Shown here in pieces: positions 24,295 to 31,960 of a stretch of 32,834 bases of DNA. The translations under genes were made by a program, and so were the position numbers. The notes beneath the pieces were generated by a model. The model made no database searches and was not told the DNA's origin. It saw only the letters and a list, made by a program, of their open reading frames with translations. Each line of letters begins with the position of its first letter. Positions within the stretch are counted from its first letter, which is position 1. Source of the stretch: Acidobacteriota bacterium (lineage in GTDB: Bacteria > Acidobacteriota > Blastocatellia > Pyrinomonadales > Pyrinomonadaceae); contig JAEWBM010000059.1 in assembly GCA_023391155.1 (NCBI GenBank), positions 1 to 32,834 on the forward strand, given 5' to 3'.

Positions 24295-24822
24295 GTGGGC
24301 GTAGTCGAATTAGATTCCAGAGGTCCAAATCCAGAATCACCTTGGGGGTGGTCGATTGACGGAACCCCCGTTGGCGGAGACGCGAATCGCGAAACAGAAA
24401 ATCCTGCTCCACCGGGAGCTTTTCCATCCTCCGTTTCACTCTCTACTAATTCTCCGATTTTCGCCCGTGACGTCGGAAAGGGCTTCATGGCCTTAAATCT
24501 GTGTTGGGCATATAACGATGCTCATGCAATTAGATCAAGGGCTCATGCCCTTTTCCCCGATGCTAGAGGACTTGACGCAAAGAGGCATAGTTGGGCAACC
24601 AGGCAAGTCGCCTTAAAACACGGAGTCTGGACGGCACGAATGTTAGGCTTCGGAAATGAGGTAATAGGGGCAGGTATTGATATTTGGGAAGGACGTCAGT
24701 TTCTCGGTGCGTTTAGCAGACCTTGTCCGTGCGCCTTCCAATTCGCAGATCTTAGCAATAATGAGGTCGGCATAGGACAGGCGAATGATATCATTCAACA
24801 ACGTAATCAGGTTCCTAGATAG
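24295..24822 (+). CDS. Probable polymorphic-toxin C-terminal domain (orphan)
   Basis: 175 residues from a GTG. An ATG at 24487 with a GGAAAGGG in front would give 111 residues. The C-terminal domain has DAKRHSWATRQ (Asp94, Arg97, His98), a helical stretch to GFGNEVIG (Glu122) and ADLSNNEVGIGQAND (Asp152, Asn155, Asn156). This spaced D-x-x-R-H...N/H-E...D-L-x-N-N-x-V-G pattern resembles C-terminal domains of RHS-type toxins (DUF6973-like), a memory-based comparison. The N-terminal 60 residues are proline-rich and unlike a full toxin carrier. A lipoprotein gene, an RHS fragment and an immunity gene follow, which supports a toxin origin. It may be inactive. Confidence 0.6.
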   Translation: MGVVELDSRGPNPESPWGWSIDGTPVGGDANRETENPAPPGAFPSSVSLSTNSPIFARDVGKGFMALNLCWAYNDAHAIRSRAHALFPDARGLDAKRHSWATRQVALKHGVWTARMLGFGNEVIGAGIDIWEGRQFLGAFSRPCPCAFQFADLSNNEVGIGQANDIIQQRNQVPR

Positions 24823-24837
24823 TTCCGCATCTTGAAC

Positions 24838-25134
24838 ATGCAGATAAAGCTGAGAAGACAAAGATTCACGTTTCTAACCTTGCTTCTGTTCGGATTGCTT
24901 TCAGTTAGCTGCAATTGGCCAGATAAAGAATACGCCAAGACGAAGTTTTTAGAACGGAATCCTGACTGTTCCATTATAAGTGTTAGCGTGATCGAAGGAG
25001 ATTCCTCCGCCGTCTACTACCAAATTAAATTTCACAAACCGGACAGTAATGAGATCTTTACAGAGAACTGGGCATTCGTTTACAGAAAAGAAACTGAAAA
25101 TTGGGAATTGGTGGGTATTGAACAAGATGAGTAG
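24838..25134 (+). CDS. Small lipoprotein, possible immunity protein
   Basis: 98 residues from the ATG at 24838, with a TTG two codons earlier as alternative. A basic, hydrophobic leader ends in a lipobox (LFGLLSVSC), so the protein is probably lipid-anchored. The rest (KTKFLERNPDCSIISVSVIE and GDSSAVYYQIKFHKP) looks like a small beta-rich domain with no known family. It starts 15 bases after the toxin-like gene, so a cognate immunity role against a periplasm-acting toxin is plausible but unproven. Confidence 0.68.
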   Translation: MQIKLRRQRFTFLTLLLFGLLSVSCNWPDKEYAKTKFLERNPDCSIISVSVIEGDSSAVYYQIKFHKPDSNEIFTENWAFVYRKETENWELVGIEQDE

Positions 25135-25189
25135 CTAAACTAAACCAGCTGCGTGACAGAGTACATGGGAGAAAAAATGGGTGTCGGGA

Positions 25190-25208
25190 CCTGCATTATT
25201 GCAATTCT
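25190..25208. repeat. REP-like core, inverted orientation
   Basis: CCTGCATTATTGCAATTCT matches the reverse complement of 25404-25422 with one mismatch. With the hairpin at 25399 it forms an inverted pair around the RHS fragment. Confidence 0.6.
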
Positions 25209-25231
25209 CACAACGGCTTCACGCTAACTAA

Positions 25232-25373
25232 CGCGTCAATTCGCTGAACCGATTAAAGTCGGCTACCGAGAACATCACCCCCAACGGCGGTTCGCAGTCG
25301 ATGTCGTGGCAGCACCTTCGAGTTTGACCGCTACGGCGATCGAATGGTGCCGCGAGGCGAAAATTGGATGTAA
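25232..25373 (+). pseudogene. RHS-repeat protein fragment, frameshifted
   Basis: The first frame reads VNSLNRLKSATENITPNGGS then QSMSWQ (25235-25312), like the YDxLNRLxxA and WxQ words of RHS/YD repeats. After a shift of one base at 25313 the text continues TFEFDRYGDRMVPRGENWM and stops at 25371-25373. Joined, SWQ-TFEFDRYGDR matches the WxQTFxYDRYGNR word of RHS repeats. A TAA at 25229-25231 precedes it. It is a decayed relic of a large RHS protein; most of the gene is absent. Confidence 0.65.
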
Positions 25374-25394
25374 GATGGGTACGGACAGCCTAAG

Positions 25395-25431
25395 GATAGG
25401 GTCAGAATTGCAATAACGCAGGCGTGACCCC
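25395..25431. repeat. REP-like hairpin, best copy
   Basis: GGGTCA (25399-25404) and TGACCC (25425-25430) flank GAATTGCAATAACGCAGGCG. It is shared in diverged form with 9201-9238 and inverted at 25190-25208. It resembles RAYT-mobilised palindromes. It lies 132 bases before the immunity gene; 25432-25562 holds nothing else recognisable apart from AGGAG before the start. Confidence 0.65.
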
Positions 25432-25562
25432 GATTTCTCGGAAACCCAAGCCGAGAGCAGGTGTTCCAACACGCGCAACGAATGATCCTGAAGTTTGCCG
25501 TCGTAGGACCACATCAACATAGTCGATATCAGCCACCCTCAGTCGGACCACGATAGGAGTTA

Positions 25563-26279
25563 ATGAGCGTGAAGATCTTTCAATTAGGACAGGATCAAAA
25601 CCGACAAACAGCGGGATATATCGATGCTGGTCACAAATGGGGCTTGCCTGGTGTAGACTGTTCGGCTTGTAAGAGCATTTGGTCAACGGTTGGTCTGGAA
25701 TATCCTTCAGTTGATTTAACGGGTCTTCCGGACGAGAGATTGTATCGAATGCCCCGTTTAGAGCCATTGGAGATTTATCTTGATCTAAGAAAGAATATTG
25801 CGAATGCTTTCCCTAAGCTGCCACTTCTAGCGCCGGGAACGCAGTTCGGCCCATCTGTAGGCAAAGCATTTGGAAATCTGGATGGCTTTGTCTGGAGGGC
25901 TTGGTGGACAGTATGCCTTGAATCAAGCGCTTTAGAAGATTTGAAGACGAGCGGTCTCTGTCTACCACGTACAGTAAGGGCCGAACTTAAATTTAAGAAG
26001 GAGGAGCGGGAGATATTTGAATTTGACCTTCCATTACGGGGTGCGCTAGCTAATCCAGTTTACGACGGAATTCAACTGGATTATTGCACAGCTTGCGGTC
26101 GAAACAGTGCAACAATTCCAGATGAGATTCTGATTGACCGGGACTCTCTTCCAGCAGATCTTGACATTTTCCGCGTTCGCAATTTTACAACCATAATCCT
26201 CGTGACTGAAAAGTTTGTCGATGCGATCAAGACCTATGACATTAAAGGGGCTGTTTTCGAGGAAGTTAAAGTAGTTTAG
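25563..26279 (+). CDS. Double-CXXCG (SitI6-like) immunity protein
   Basis: 238 residues. The layout follows the double-CXXCG motif family, first noted as myxobacterial paralogs and including SitI6-type immunity proteins. It has WGLPGVDCSACKSIW (Cys33, Cys36) followed by GLEYPSVDLTGLPDERLY, a central APGTQFGPSVGKAFG, then YCTACGRNS (Cys175, Cys178), SLPADLDIFRV and FTTIILVTEKFVDA at the C-terminus. The first pair is followed by Lys rather than Gly. AGGAG precedes the ATG closely. It lies among toxin/RHS remnants, consistent with an orphan immunity gene kept after loss of the toxin. Confidence 0.85.
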   Translation: MSVKIFQLGQDQNRQTAGYIDAGHKWGLPGVDCSACKSIWSTVGLEYPSVDLTGLPDERLYRMPRLEPLEIYLDLRKNIANAFPKLPLLAPGTQFGPSVGKAFGNLDGFVWRAWWTVCLESSALEDLKTSGLCLPRTVRAELKFKKEEREIFEFDLPLRGALANPVYDGIQLDYCTACGRNSATIPDEILIDRDSLPADLDIFRVRNFTTIILVTEKFVDAIKTYDIKGAVFEEVKVV

Positions 26280-26433
26280 TGTCTCCAGATGCTTTTGCTT
26301 TCCAAATCCCTGATTTTCCAACGATGTGGCGTTTCGGTGACCGGTGCGGCTCGGGAACGGCCGCTGGGAATCGACCGCGTTCAACTCCCGGCTCCAGCCC
26401 ACCCAGATAGCCCTCGGCGTGACGCCCGGTGCG

Positions 26434-26480
26434 GCCGGCCCGGAAAAGCACAGCTTTTCCGCCAATAAGGCGGCATAGCC
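26434..26480. repeat. 47-bp direct repeat, right copy
   Basis: It differs from 23357-23403 at two positions and has the same CGGAAAAGC-ACA-GCTTTTCCG palindrome. It lies between the immunity gene and the zinc-ribbon gene and marks the right edge of the island. The stretch 26280-26433 before it shows no gene. Confidence 0.85.
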
Positions 26481-26492
26481 ACTCGGAAAAGG

Positions 26493-26702
26493 TCATGCTC
26501 GGGTTTCGGGGTTGATGAGCGTTTCGTGCCAGCAGCGGGGGCAGAAGTGATGGCGGCGGCGTTCTTCGGGGGTGAATTCGGCGGAGGCGGGTAGGCGGAG
26601 GGCGAGGAACTGCTCCTCATCGGTAAGCTGGTCCCATGTCTTCATTCCCGGCAGGAGGCATTTGGGACAGGTCTCGTGTACGTCAAGCTTTTCCATACTC
26701 AT
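26493..26702 (-). CDS. Small zinc-ribbon hypothetical protein
   Basis: 69 residues from the ATG at 26702; the ATG at 26696 (MEKLDVHETCPKC) is equally possible. Two CxxC pairs, CPKC near the N-terminus and CPRC in HHFCPRCWHETL, should form one zinc ribbon. Between them is a conserved-looking acidic segment (TWDQLTDEEQFLALRLPAS). The function is unknown. The start codon region is built from a 7-bp tandem repeat, so its 5' end is unusual. Confidence 0.65.
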   Translation of the reverse strand: MSMEKLDVHETCPKCLLPGMKTWDQLTDEEQFLALRLPASAEFTPEERRRHHFCPRCWHETLINPETRA

Positions 26703-26759
26703 CACTCATCACTCATCACTGGTCACTGGTCACTGGTCACTTTTCACTTTTCACTTTCC
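26697..26759. repeat. Nine tandem heptamers ACT(CAT/GGT/TTT)C
   Basis: On the plus strand: three ACTCATC, three ACTGGTC, two ACTTTTC and one ACTTTCC. The array lies exactly between the divergent zinc-ribbon and peptidase genes. A TATAAT at 26763-26768 follows directly and may serve the peptidase gene. Confidence 0.85.
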
Positions 26760-26762
26760 AAG

Positions 26763-26768
26763 TATAAT
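26763..26768 (+). promoter_or_regulatory. -10 box upstream of the M14 peptidase
   Basis: TATAAT four bases after the heptamer array. The -35 region falls inside the heptamers and has no good match. Transcription would start near 26775, leaving a leader of about 78 bases. Confidence 0.4.
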
Positions 26769-26852
26769 ATCCTAGCACTTTTAGATGGAAGCCTTTTCGT
26801 GCCGCTGTTTGCGGAAGTTTTGCGGGCGGCGCGGGCGGAAAAAACCCTTGTG

Positions 26853-29633
26853 ATGAAAATAAAAAAGATCCTGTTCCTCACGTTTGTCGTCTCTACGCTT
26901 GCGGCCGGCGCCGTTGGGCAAACCGAACCGAAATTCGACTTTTACGACCGCGGCCCTTATCGCGAAAACGTGCCGCGGCCGCAGAGCCTTTTGCGCTATG
27001 ACGTCGGCGACCATCACACCACATATGCACAGATGGAGCAGGTGATCTTTGCTCTCGCCCGGGCTGCTCCGGACCGCGTGAAGATCTATGAGCTGGGGAC
27101 GACGCCCGAACACCGGATGCAATATGCGGTCGCGATCTCGTCGCCGGAGAATATGGCACGCATCGATGAGATACGCGGGGATGTCGCCCGGCTGGCGGAT
27201 CCTCGGAGGACGTCGCGAGCGGAGGCCGAAGCGATCGCCGCTTCCACGCCCGCCATCGCCTGGATGGCGTATACCATCCACGGCAACGAATCTTCGTCGT
27301 TCGAGGCGTTTATGCAGGTCATCTATCAGCTTGCGGCCTCCGACGAGCCGGCCACGATGGAGATCCTCCGCAATACCGTGACGCTGGTGATCACCGGAGA
27401 AAATCCGGACGGTCACGAGCGATTCGCGACGTGGTACAACTCCGTCGCCGTGGGCAGCGCCGACCGGAACGCGATAGAACACTCCGAGCCGTGGTCGATC
27501 TATGGCCGGCTGAATCATTACCGCTTTAACCTGAATCGCGACACGCTGGCGATGACCCAGAAAGAAACGCGGAACATGGCGAAAGCCTATAACGAATGGA
27601 ATCCTCAGGTCGCGGTCGACCACCACGGCCAGACGTCGCAGTTTTTTTTCCCGCCGGCCGCTCTGCCGATAAACCCGAATCTGCCGCAGCCGGTGACGAA
27701 TCGGTGGATGGATATTTACGGCCGGGCGAATGCGGCGGCGTTTGACGCGAACCGCTGGGATTATTATGTGCGGGATGTTTTCGATGCATTTTATCCGGGA
27801 TACTGGGACACCTACCCGTCGCTGACCGGCGCTATCGGGATGACCTACGAAACCGACGGCGGCGGCTGGAAGGGGCTGAATTGGACACGCGACGACGGGA
27901 CGATCGTCACCTTCCGTTCGTCTATCGCAAAGCACTATGTCGCCTCGATGACGACGCTCGAAACGACGGCCAAAAACAAGGCGGAACGGCTGCGTGATTA
28001 CTATGATTTTCGGGCGAAGGCTTTGGCCGAGCATAACGCGGCCAAGCTGAAGCGTGTTGTGATCGTCCCCGGCCGCGACCGTGTAAAATCGGCGGACCTC
28101 GTGGAGATCCTGCTGCGGTCCAATATCGAGGTTAGGGCAGCGGATGCCGCGTTCACTTCGACGACGGCGCACTCTTATATGCAAAAGAACGCTCCGGCGG
28201 AAAGGCGGACGTTCCCTGCGGGTTCGTACGTCGTCGATCTGAATCAGCCGCAGCGGCTGTTGATCAAGGCCGTCCTCGAGCAGGACACGCCGCAGGACCC
28301 GGAATTCGTCGCCGATAATATGGCTCGCTTTCGGCGGAACCAGATGCGCGGGCCGGGCCAGCCAAAGGAAGAATACGGCTTTTATGACGTGACAGCTTGG
28401 TCGCTGCCGCTGTCGTTCGGCGTCGAGGCTTATTGGACGGAAGATACCGGCTCGGTCAACGGTACCGTTGTGACGAACGAATATCTCGAAAGGGCTAGGA
28501 CCGGCGGGGTTACCGGCCGGGCGAGCGTGGCATACATAATTCCCTATCAGACCGATTCGACCGGTGCGATGGTGATGCGACTGATGCAAGAGGGCTACCG
28601 GATAGCGGTCGCGACGCGGGGCCTCAATGCCGGGGGCAGGAACTGGCCGGCGGGGACCTTTGTCGTGCGAGTCTCGCGAAACCCGGATACATTGCACGAG
28701 GCGATCGCCCGATATTCGCGAGAGATGGGCGTGAATGTGACGGCCGTTAATTCCGGCTATGCGGACGAGGGAGACACCGGTATCGGCGGCGAGGCGGTGC
28801 CGTCGCTCACACAGCCGAAGATCGCAATGCTCGGGAATGAAGGAACGCAACCGGAATCCTACGGCGCGATCTGGTGGCACTTCGACCGCTACGGCATCAA
28901 GTTCACGCCTTTGTCGGCGGGTGCGGTGAGCGGCGGCGGGCTGCGTGATTATAATGTTTTCATCATCCCGGACGGATCGCCCGGGCGGCTGCAGAGCGAA
29001 TTCGGTACCCGCGGCGTTTCGGCGTTGAAGACGTGGGTCTCGCAGGGCGGCACGCTTGTTGCGATTCGCGGCGGCGCCGTTTTTGCAACGCTCAAGGATG
29101 TTGAACTAACAACGGCGACACAGGTCGGCAGCGAAGAGGCGGATGAGAAGAAGGACGACAAAGCGGAAGCGTCGTCGCCGACGCCTACACCCACTCCACC
29201 GAGCGATAAGGCAGATATGATCCCGCCGGTGCTGCCGGCGATCGCCTCGCCGTCGGCCGATTCTAATAAGGTGCCGGTGGCGCTGCCCGGTTCGATAATG
29301 CGTGCAACGGTGGACCGAACGACGTATCTAAACTATGGCATGGATCAGGACGAGCTGCCCGTGCTGTTGGCGAGCGGATATTTTTTCAATTATTCTAAGG
29401 AAGGCACGAACGCGATGGTCTTCGACAAAGAGCCGAAACGGCCATTGACCGTCTCGGGATTTACCTGGGAGGGCAATACCGAAGAGCTGCTGAGCGGGAC
29501 TTCGTATTTGATCGGCGAATCGCATGGGAGCGGGCAGGTGATATTATTCGCCGAGGACCCTTTCTTTCGTGGAATGACGCGGGCGATGACCCGGCCGTTC
29601 TTTAACTCGATTTTGTTCAACGGAACATTCTAG
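26853..29633 (+). CDS. Secreted M14 family zinc carboxypeptidase with GATase-like tail
   Basis: 926 residues from the ATG at 26853; the upstream extension of the frame does not look coding. The signal peptide is MKIKKILFLTFVVSTLAAGA-VGQ. M14 signatures appear in order: IHGNESSS with zinc ligands His143 and Glu146, GENPDGHER, FNLNRD, VAVDHHGQ (third zinc ligand) and MTYETDGGG with a probable catalytic Glu333. Residues about 640-760 (PKIAMLGNEG, YNVFIIPDGS, QGGTLVAIRGGA) look like a class-I glutamine-amidotransferase-type fold common in this bacterial subfamily. A low-complexity Pro/Thr linker lies near residue 785. Likely a periplasmic or extracellular peptide hydrolase. Confidence 0.9.
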   Translation: MKIKKILFLTFVVSTLAAGAVGQTEPKFDFYDRGPYRENVPRPQSLLRYDVGDHHTTYAQMEQVIFALARAAPDRVKIYELGTTPEHRMQYAVAISSPENMARIDEIRGDVARLADPRRTSRAEAEAIAASTPAIAWMAYTIHGNESSSFEAFMQVIYQLAASDEPATMEILRNTVTLVITGENPDGHERFATWYNSVAVGSADRNAIEHSEPWSIYGRLNHYRFNLNRDTLAMTQKETRNMAKAYNEWNPQVAVDHHGQTSQFFFPPAALPINPNLPQPVTNRWMDIYGRANAAAFDANRWDYYVRDVFDAFYPGYWDTYPSLTGAIGMTYETDGGGWKGLNWTRDDGTIVTFRSSIAKHYVASMTTLETTAKNKAERLRDYYDFRAKALAEHNAAKLKRVVIVPGRDRVKSADLVEILLRSNIEVRAADAAFTSTTAHSYMQKNAPAERRTFPAGSYVVDLNQPQRLLIKAVLEQDTPQDPEFVADNMARFRRNQMRGPGQPKEEYGFYDVTAWSLPLSFGVEAYWTEDTGSVNGTVVTNEYLERARTGGVTGRASVAYIIPYQTDSTGAMVMRLMQEGYRIAVATRGLNAGGRNWPAGTFVVRVSRNPDTLHEAIARYSREMGVNVTAVNSGYADEGDTGIGGEAVPSLTQPKIAMLGNEGTQPESYGAIWWHFDRYGIKFTPLSAGAVSGGGLRDYNVFIIPDGSPGRLQSEFGTRGVSALKTWVSQGGTLVAIRGGAVFATLKDVELTTATQVGSEEADEKKDDKAEASSPTPTPTPPSDKADMIPPVLPAIASPSADSNKVPVALPGSIMRATVDRTTYLNYGMDQDELPVLLASGYFFNYSKEGTNAMVFDKEPKRPLTVSGFTWEGNTEELLSGTSYLIGESHGSGQVILFAEDPFFRGMTRAMTRPFFNSILFNGTF

Positions 29634-29651
29634 CGTGATCAAGGAGGGGAT

Positions 29652-30143
29652 GTGAGCATGTTTACCGTTAAAGCGGGGTATACCGACGACATTCTTGTCG
29701 AAACGAGCCTGGAAAAGGCCCGCGAGTTTTTCGCGGACATGAACAATTTCATGGACCTGATGCCCGGCGTATCCTCGATCCATGTAGATAATTCGGGCGT
29801 GGCTCATTGGAAGATAGAGGCCGATATACCGCTGGTCGGCAAGATGAAGCAAAAGTTTGCGGTCGAACTTGCGGAAGATTCTGAAGACCGCATTGAGTGG
29901 TTCCCTATCCGCACGGAGACGCAGAACTTTCTGAGGTTTTCGGCGGATTTTTTTGAACAGGCCCGCACACAGACGATGGTGCGATTTTCGCAGATGGTGG
30001 AGCTGAGGCGGCGTTCGGCCCGCGAACTGCATATGCTCGCCGGACTCGCCGGCGAAAGCCTGATCAGCAGCGAGATGACCAAGAAGGTCACGGAGATGAT
30101 AAAGACCTTTTTTGAGAGGGCAAAGGAGAGATTGGAAAAATGA
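29652..30143 (+). CDS. SRPBCC (START-like) family protein
   Basis: 163 residues from GTG at 29652; the ATG at 29658 is the alternative. AAGGAGG lies just upstream. The sequence TVKAGYTDDILVETSLEKAR, FADMNNFMDLMPGVSSIHVD and WKIEADIPLVGKMKQKFAVE is the pattern of SRPBCC proteins related to CoxG and polyketide-cyclase-like folds, which bind hydrophobic ligands. The C-terminal EMTKKVTEMIKTFFERAKER is an amphipathic helix. Its stop overlaps the DUF2911 start (ATGA), so the two are coupled. Confidence 0.82.
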   Translation: MSMFTVKAGYTDDILVETSLEKAREFFADMNNFMDLMPGVSSIHVDNSGVAHWKIEADIPLVGKMKQKFAVELAEDSEDRIEWFPIRTETQNFLRFSADFFEQARTQTMVRFSQMVELRRRSARELHMLAGLAGESLISSEMTKKVTEMIKTFFERAKERLEK

Positions 30144-31012
30144 GGAAGACGTTTTTTGCAGCATTCATTCTTTTCGCATTTGCGGCCGTGGCGGCTGCAC
30201 AGGTCGCGATGCCGCGCGTAAGCCAGAGGCAGGAGATCGCCCAGGTAATAGGCGATACAAAGATCTCGATGGTATATCACCGGCCGAACGTGAACGGACG
30301 AAAGATCTGGGACGGCCTGGTACCCTACGGCAAAGTGTGGCGCGCGGGGGCCAATGAAGCGACGCTTTTTGAGGTGGACCGTGATGTGAACATCAACGGC
30401 AAGCCGCTGCCGGCAGGCAAGTACAGCTTTCATGTGATCCCGACGGCAAACGAGTGGACGCTGATATTTAACAAGGACGAGGGCCAGTGGGGCAGCTTTA
30501 GCTATAACGAAAAGGACGATGCATTGCGGATAACGGCGAAGCCGCACATGTCGCATCACCCTCACGAGGCGTTGACCTATATGTTTGACGACCCGAAGGC
30601 GGATTCCGTTAAGGTCGTCCTGGCGTGGGAGAACCTGGCCGTGCCGTTCACGGTCGATATCGGCGATCTTCATGGGCGAATTCTAAGCCAGATCCGCGAC
30701 GAACACTCGAAGGCGGACGAAGCGAAAAAGGTAAACTTTCTGAACCAATTTGCAAGTTATGTAGCGACGAACAAACTGGCGGCGAATTATGCGGAAGCGA
30801 TGGAGAAGATCGACGCGTCGATCGCGGTTCGCGAAAACTACTCAAACCTTGCGACGAAATCGAGGCTGCTCGCAGCCCAGGGCAAGTATTCGGAGGCAAT
30901 TGCGTTGGCTGAAAAAGCCTTAGCGACAGGAAAGGCGGCAACTCCGCCCGTAAACCCGAATATGATGGCGGTGCTCGAGGGCGAGATCGCCGATTGGAAG
31001 ACCAAGCTTTAG
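30140..31012 (+). CDS. Secreted DUF2911 domain protein
   Basis: 290 residues with a signal peptide (MRKTFFAAFILFAFAAVAAA). Residues about 25-165 carry the DUF2911 pattern: YHRPNVNGRKIWDGLVPYGK, VWRAGANEATLFEV, KPLPAGKYSFHVIP, WTLIFNK and DSVKVVLAWENLAVPF. The C-terminal third has helical TPR-like character (SNLATKSRLLAAQGKYSEAI). The biochemical role is unknown. It is translationally coupled to the SRPBCC gene and closed by a strong terminator. Confidence 0.9.
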   Translation: MRKTFFAAFILFAFAAVAAAQVAMPRVSQRQEIAQVIGDTKISMVYHRPNVNGRKIWDGLVPYGKVWRAGANEATLFEVDRDVNINGKPLPAGKYSFHVIPTANEWTLIFNKDEGQWGSFSYNEKDDALRITAKPHMSHHPHEALTYMFDDPKADSVKVVLAWENLAVPFTVDIGDLHGRILSQIRDEHSKADEAKKVNFLNQFASYVATNKLAANYAEAMEKIDASIAVRENYSNLATKSRLLAAQGKYSEAIALAEKALATGKAATPPVNPNMMAVLEGEIADWKTKL

Positions 31013-31030
31013 TTTCAAAAGATCGGCCCG

Positions 31031-31078
31031 CATCCCGTCAATTTTTTCGTCTAGGAAATTGACGGGATGATTTTTTTT
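31031..31078 (+). terminator. Strong intrinsic terminator
   Basis: A perfect 14-bp stem (CATCCCGTCAATTT 31031-31044 with AAATTGACGGGATG 31056-31069), an 11-base loop and eight T at 31071-31078. It ends the SRPBCC-DUF2911 unit. Confidence 0.92.
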
Positions 31079-31091
31079 CGATACCATCTTA

Positions 31092-31120
31092 TTGAAATTG
31101 ATTTTCATTATCTCTAATTT
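31092..31120 (+). promoter_or_regulatory. Promoter with overlapping Fur-box-like operator
   Basis: TTGAAA (31092-31097), 17 bases and TAATTT (31115-31120) form a moderate promoter. GAAATTGATTTTCATTATC (31094-31112) matches the 19-base Fur consensus at 15 positions and contains the inverted repeat TGAAA-TTGAT-TTTCA. Only two bases separate the -10 from the ATG at 31123. A related sequence lies upstream of the ferritin gene. Confidence 0.45.
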
Positions 31121-31122
31121 AT

Positions 31123-31401
31123 ATGCGATCAAATTTGGCTTTTAACTTTGCACCGGCGGTATCGGGTGAGAAAAGACTGGATGTGGGGTTCGAAAACGGC
31201 GAGACCGTTATCCGGATGTCTACCTATGTCGAGGGGCTTGGATGGTCGACACAGAAGACGCTTTCGCTCGATGAAGCCGCTTTGGACGACCTGCACCGGA
31301 TCGTCACCGCCGCCCGGACCAAGGTCAAGCAGGCCGGTGCCGCAACGAAAGAAGCTGCCCCCCAGGACTCAAACGTCTTAAAATTTCCGCAATTTGCCTA
31401 A
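31123..31401 (+). CDS. Short conserved hypothetical protein
   Basis: 92 residues without signal or membrane segment. The N-terminal half looks like a small beta-sheet (KRLDVGFENGETVIRMSTYV followed by EGLGWSTQKTLSL). A helix (DEAALDDLHRIVTAARTKVK) and an alanine-rich tail ending in NVLKFPQFA come next. No known motif. It stands alone between two terminators, with a Fur-box-like promoter, and shares that element with the ferritin gene, so an iron-linked role is possible. Confidence 0.75.
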   Translation: MRSNLAFNFAPAVSGEKRLDVGFENGETVIRMSTYVEGLGWSTQKTLSLDEAALDDLHRIVTAARTKVKQAGAATKEAAPQDSNVLKFPQFA

Positions 31402-31424
31402 GGTCGTACGGACTCTAAAATTGA

Positions 31425-31456
31425 AAGGCCGGAGCACTCGATGCCCCGGCCTTTTC
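31425..31456. terminator. Intrinsic terminator between convergent genes
   Basis: An 8-bp stem (AAGGCCGG 31425-31432 with CCGGCCTT 31446-31453) is followed by TTTTCGTTTCTTTTT. It lies between the convergent 92-residue gene and the ferritin gene. The plus-strand T tract is better, but the stem can serve both. Confidence 0.8.
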
Positions 31457-31473
31457 GTTTCTTTTTACTTATA

Positions 31474-31935
31474 TCAGCTTACTTCTCTAAGAACGATCCT
31501 CTCATGTCCCGCCTTTGCCTGGCGTTCGGAGGTAAGCTTTTCAAGATGCTCGATGTGCATCTGTTCGTCCGAGATCTGCCCTTCCAGCCAAAACTTCTGC
31601 GGCAGGTCTTCGTCGTCGCAAGCCGCCCAGGCGGCCATATAGGCGGCCATCGCTTCCCGCTCGAGTTCCAGGTCCTGCTTGAGCATTTCCTTGAGATCGA
31701 CCGATTGGCGGATCACCGCCGGCTCGACACCCGGAACGCCGCCGAGGGCGACGATCTTATCGCCGAGGACCTCGGCGTGGTCCTGAGCCTCTTCCGCCTG
31801 GTCGCGGAACCAGTCCTTGAAGACTTCCCGGTCGTGCCCGGTCACCAGATAACTGTGCTGTGAGTACTGGATAACTCCAGCAAGCTCATAGCTTAACGCC
31901 GTATTGAGATGTTCGATCAGTTCAGCCCTAGCCAT
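31474..31935 (-). CDS. Ferritin-like (bacterioferritin-type) diiron protein
   Basis: 153 residues from the ATG at 31935, which has GGAGGGG eight bases upstream; the frame is open further but that part lies in the promoter. Four long helices are apparent. Likely iron ligands are Glu17 (SYELAG), Glu49 and His53 (EEAQDHAEVLGDKI), Glu94 (LEREAMAAY) and Glu124/His127 (EQMHIEHLEKL). The first helix pair has E-x-x-x-H instead of the usual E-x-x-H, with Ala50 at the expected position. No haem-binding methionine is certain. It probably stores or detoxifies iron in the cytosol. Confidence 0.85.
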   Translation of the reverse strand: MARAELIEHLNTALSYELAGVIQYSQHSYLVTGHDREVFKDWFRDQAEEAQDHAEVLGDKIVALGGVPGVEPAVIRQSVDLKEMLKQDLELEREAMAAYMAAWAACDDEDLPQKFWLEGQISDEQMHIEHLEKLTSERQAKAGHERIVLREVS

Positions 31936-31960
31936 ACAAATTCCCCTCCAACTAGAGAGA

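Noticed and set aside
24165..24359. Separate plus-strand gene with KTNKCQNEIL
   Set aside because: No ribosome site, no recognisable domain, and it overlaps the toxin-like gene in another frame; at most a remnant.
26781..28880. Very long minus-strand open frame opposite the M14 peptidase
   Set aside because: It is antisense to a clear peptidase, is arginine/histidine-rich without domains, and reflects the codon bias of the real gene. The same holds for the long antisense frames over pyrC (6224-7729), fabH (335-1126) and glnE.
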